This document shows, piece by piece, positions 60,467-64,000 of a DNA stretch of 64,000 nt. The translations under genes were made by a program, and so were the position numbers. Source of the DNA: Trichinella spiralis (taxonomy: Eukaryota > Nematoda > Enoplea > Trichinellida > Trichinellidae); assembly GCA_000181795.3 (NCBI GenBank), contig CM012955.1, forward strand, positions 3,768,108-3,832,107. Reading direction: 5' to 3'. The notes below the pieces were generated by a model. That model was not told the DNA's origin. It made no database searches and saw only the letters and a program-made list of their open reading frames with translations. The stretch's first letter is position 1, and each line of letters starts with the position of its first letter.

Positions 60467-63400
60467 CTTATTGCTGTCAAAATCAATGCCATGATATCAC
60501 CGATGAACAAACATTATTTGCCGTTATGACGGTTAAATAGATATTTTTCTACCAATTTAGATGCACAAAATAAAATTTAGAAATATAAAAGCTCAATCAA
60601 ATAACTGGAATTATTATTCAACAATTGTCTTCATATTATTAAATGTCATTAACCATCTGAAATAATGACTGACCTTTAAAGAATCGTATGTTTTTGATGA
60701 AAACAATTCATATGACTCTAATGTAATAAAGGCAAAACATCTTTTTCCTAAATATATTTTTGTTTAAATTGATGAAATTAAAAGATGAAGTTGTAAGTAT
60801 CAAATTAAATAATACAAGCTTTGTTGCATTGTTTCAGAAGTCAATGTATGAAAAATAGTGCAAATAATTCATAAAATGTATAAAAACAAAGGCATAGTAC
60901 TATTACATAGCGTGTTCTTAGAAAAGAAAAATGCAATGTCAAGTTCATCTTAAGTGGTTTTTCTAAAGATTAATTAGAAAGCATTAAGAAAAAATTGATT
61001 TTTTTTCTGTTTATTCAATGGATTAAGCAATGTTCAATGAAGGATCTATTTTCAATATTTCAAAAACATAAATTACGTTAGCACATAATACAATTATATA
61101 ATTTCAGACGTATATATTTAATAATTAATTTCCGTTTGTAGCAAACTAGTGTTATAAAGCTGTTTTAATACTTTACTTAAATTACAATTTCCTACTAAAA
61201 AGCTTTCGAATAAATCAGCAAAAACTCAGTTATAACGGTTTAATTCTAAATAACAGTGCAATTAAAAGTGATATCAAAGAGCAACCAGTAGATGAAGTAA
61301 AACTTTTTCAATACTGTAAGATACAGTTCATTGAAGTTTGTACTATTAGTATTTAGCAATCGAAGAATATTAAATCATGAATAAATTTAAAGTTGCGCAA
61401 CTGTTGCTTTTGTTAACACGTAATTTTTGAACACTTTTAAACTTATTTAAATATGCAATTATTGATCAACTTAACATCATATAACGACAATACATTGTCC
61501 GATGATGTGCCTGAATGTGTCAAATTGTAATAAAAAGAAGAAAAAAGTAAAACACAATGCCGCTTCTTACGTCCTATAAACGAATAAATTCACGCCGTAG
61601 CAACATTAGCAATCATTTGTACGTTTTAATTTGAATCATTAAAAAAAATTATTTGACAATTTGGTCAACCAAAATAAACTGCTGCCAGAGAAAATTACGT
61701 TTGATGTACAAATGAATTTTGATGAAGCAAATTTATAAAAATTTGTTACAAAATGTTGAAACATTTTAAATTGTGCTCTAAACTGCTGCCCAATCAGTAA
61801 TACTGTAATGCGCGGCGTGAAAATAAACAAGATAACTGCCGCAGAACTGTATGCAAATATTTTTCGTAGCAAATTGACCTGTTCAATAAAAATTCACTCG
61901 ACAAATTCACGGCGTTGTCAGTGTTGCATTTCACGATTATTTACAATATTTAAAATGTCAACTGAATTTATCCAGTGACAATGATGACAAATATGATTGA
62001 ATAATTGAAACACAATGCACAGGGAGCATCGCACGTGATCGTTTATCATTTTCATTAATATTAAAGGCTGTTTAATGGAAAAATCAACTCATTACCGACC
62101 GTTGTGGAAAATTTGATACAATTTTTAATAGAACAGTTTAAAAAGAATGTAAAATTACAAAACTGACAAAATCAAACAGCGAAAGCGACTTACTGAACAT
62201 CACGTGCTGCTGCTTTGTAGACGTGTTGTGGAATATATATTTTATATATTGCGGCAACAAGTGGCAAAATTGAAACGACTATTTCAAATGGTTTTTCATA
62301 CCAGCGACCAAGCCGCCCTCTGGTCAAGCGTCATTGCCAGTTTTGATTGAAAAATTCTGGCCTCTTCCGGCAAAATTTGCCATCACTCGCCCAACCAACC
62401 GCCGACTGCGATTGCGCCAATTAACTGCCGAGCGCTGATTGATGCAAATTTTTTGTCCGCATTGTTTTGACTGACCTTTTCGCGCCTGTCTGCATTTCTG
62501 CACAAATTAAAAACAAATTCAAAAGAGAGGGAGAAAGAAGGAAAAAAAATTTTTTTCCTTGATTTTGCAATTTCATCCATCCAACAACATCTTCAACACT
62601 TGAACCGGTTAAATGTTGAAAAACAATTCTTATCAATTTAAATTTCATCTTTTTTATTGATTTGTTTTCTTTTCTTTTCTTTTTATTATCTTCTCCATCA
62701 GTTTAATGTTACAGTACAAATAACAGAATGATAAAAACAACAAACCGGCATCAAAATTATTTAAAATTAAATGCCAATTCAATTAGAAGCATAATATCCG
62801 ATTTTTTGTTATTTGTTTCATATTTGATTGCGTTGTTTTATGAAAACTGACTCGCGAATTCAATACAAAATATTTCTCTCCATTATTCCAACATACATAC
62901 CCGTATGCAAAAAAAAGTTGCCAAGATGGCGGGCAATTTGAAAGTTTTTATTTTGCATCGACAGTTGTAGAATTATTTGAAAATATTTCAAAAATAATTT
63001 TCCGTTAATGTAATGCAATCTTCTTTCTTGCTTTTATTACTTTTATAACAAGCTTGGACGTTCCTGTTGTTTACTTTGTTGCCATCGTGCTTTTCTCATT
63101 CTCTACCCTATTGGTGTCTAAATTACACAGTTTGCTATTTTTCCCTCATTTCTCTCACTCTCTCTCTCTCTCTCTTTCTTTGTTATTAGTTGCATATTCG
63201 AGAGACAAAACCTATTGCTGAACTGAATATTGCAATAAAACACTGACTGCACTGTTCATACATCTTGCTAACATTATGCAAATCAATCGGTTTACTGAGA
63301 AGCGATAACGCTATCACAATGTGAATATATTCCAGGAGAATATTGGTTTCTTTTTATCAGTCTATGTGTGTTCATATCTGATGATGTTCAATGTAACTGC

Positions 63401-64000
63401 CTACGTATAGCTGCTATTAGTTCCTTCGATCAAAAGCGCTACTTTCAGGACAAGAAGGAGAGTTAAACAAATCTGCTACGTTAATTTGCCTTTTTCAGTC
63501 AAAAAATACTGCTATGCTCAACAATGCCATTCAAATCAACTGCAATTATTGTAAACTGAATTTCATGAAGCAAACAATCAAAACAAAAACAATTTCAAAC
63601 AACAGTAACTTTTGTCATTTTTTAAAACCTGTATATCATTACATTATACTGTGTTTGATAGGTCGTGGTTTTTCAGAAAAATGCCAATAAATTTTTCACT
63701 TTGGAAACAATGCATTTAGCCATTTATATTTCATTTTAAAAGTCGGGTTTAATTTTGCAACGAGGTATATATTTGAAATCTCTGTTGTAACTGTTCACTC
63801 GTTTTAATATGATAATATTTCCATTCATTGTATACATATTTTGTAAATTTAAATACAATTTTAGGTTAAAATCAAATTATTTTATAATATTTTTTTAAAA
63901 TTAATATTTCAGTTCATACCTTGGCATTTCAGTTTACTATTAATTGATTATTTTATTATTGTTTTAGTTATCTGTTGTTGTATGTTGTTACCTTTTGCTA
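60467..64000. other. AT-rich DNA to the window end
   Basis: No gene was recognised. A minus-strand frame at 61639-61872 has a hydrophobic N-terminal stretch but no conserved motif. The segment 62300-62460 is richer in GC and may be an unannotated promoter region. A CT tract lies at 63151-63180. Confidence 0.45.

Noticed and set aside
61639-61872. Minus-strand 77-codon frame with hydrophobic start
   Set aside because: Composition fits random AT-rich DNA; no conserved motif or clear splice site.

Overview
The window is eukaryotic, AT-rich nuclear DNA. Its genes are split by mostly short GT-AG introns, and the gaps are full of microsatellites and transposon relics. The gene content (an olfactomedin/collagen protein of the UNC-122 type, a small cytoplasmic Ig protein, a two-CRAL-TRIO-era SEC14-like protein and a mitochondrial aralar carrier) fits an invertebrate and most probably a nematode. 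I could not fix the clade from sequence alone; a Trichinella- or Trichuris-like worm is only a guess. Exon coordinates below were set by hand from splice consensus, reading-phase continuity and similarity to family members recalled from general knowledge. No search was run.

Layout. 1-3.3 kb: AT-rich DNA with diverged repeats. 3.3-5.4 kb (+): a Rab3GAP2-type beta-propeller protein, much shorter than its family. It meets MRRF, the mitochondrial ribosome recycling factor (-), tail to tail, and the two coding ends overlap by 8 bp. 8.0-10.1 kb (-): pyruvate dehydrogenase E1 alpha in nine exons. 11.09-13.03 kb: a degraded piggyBac element split by a nested hAT element, both with intact target-site duplications. 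14.9-17.2 kb (-): a PCID2/Thp1-like PCI-domain protein in twelve exons. 17.2-22.2 kb: gene-poor, with a 294-bp MITE at 21.7-22.0 kb. 22.2-25.6 kb (+): aralar/citrin calcium-regulated aspartate-glutamate carrier in six exons. 29.5-31.2 kb (+): a SEC14-like CRAL-TRIO plus GOLD protein in four exons.

31.2-45.6 kb is a 14-kb stretch in which I find no credible gene. 45.6-46.7 kb (+): a 297-residue protein I do not recognise, with a Cys-rich motif and a Tyr-Asp repeat. 47.8-49.9 kb (-): an UNC-122/gliomedin-like type II membrane protein with collagen repeats and an olfactomedin domain. 50.8-51.8 kb (-): a small single-Ig protein. 53.7-56.1 kb (-): a C2-domain protein related to synaptotagmins that appears to have lost most calcium ligands and uses a GC-AG intron. 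60.1-60.5 kb (-): two possible exons of an unknown gene. The rest to 64 kb is AT-rich and looks non-coding.

The genes do not form a pathway or operon. Three are mitochondrial (MRRF in translation, PDHA1 in pyruvate oxidation, aralar in aspartate export and NADH shuttling). Several others serve membrane traffic or cell surfaces (Rab3GAP2-like, SEC14-like, C2 protein, colmedin). I see no prokaryotic feature, CRISPR array, rRNA or confident tRNA.
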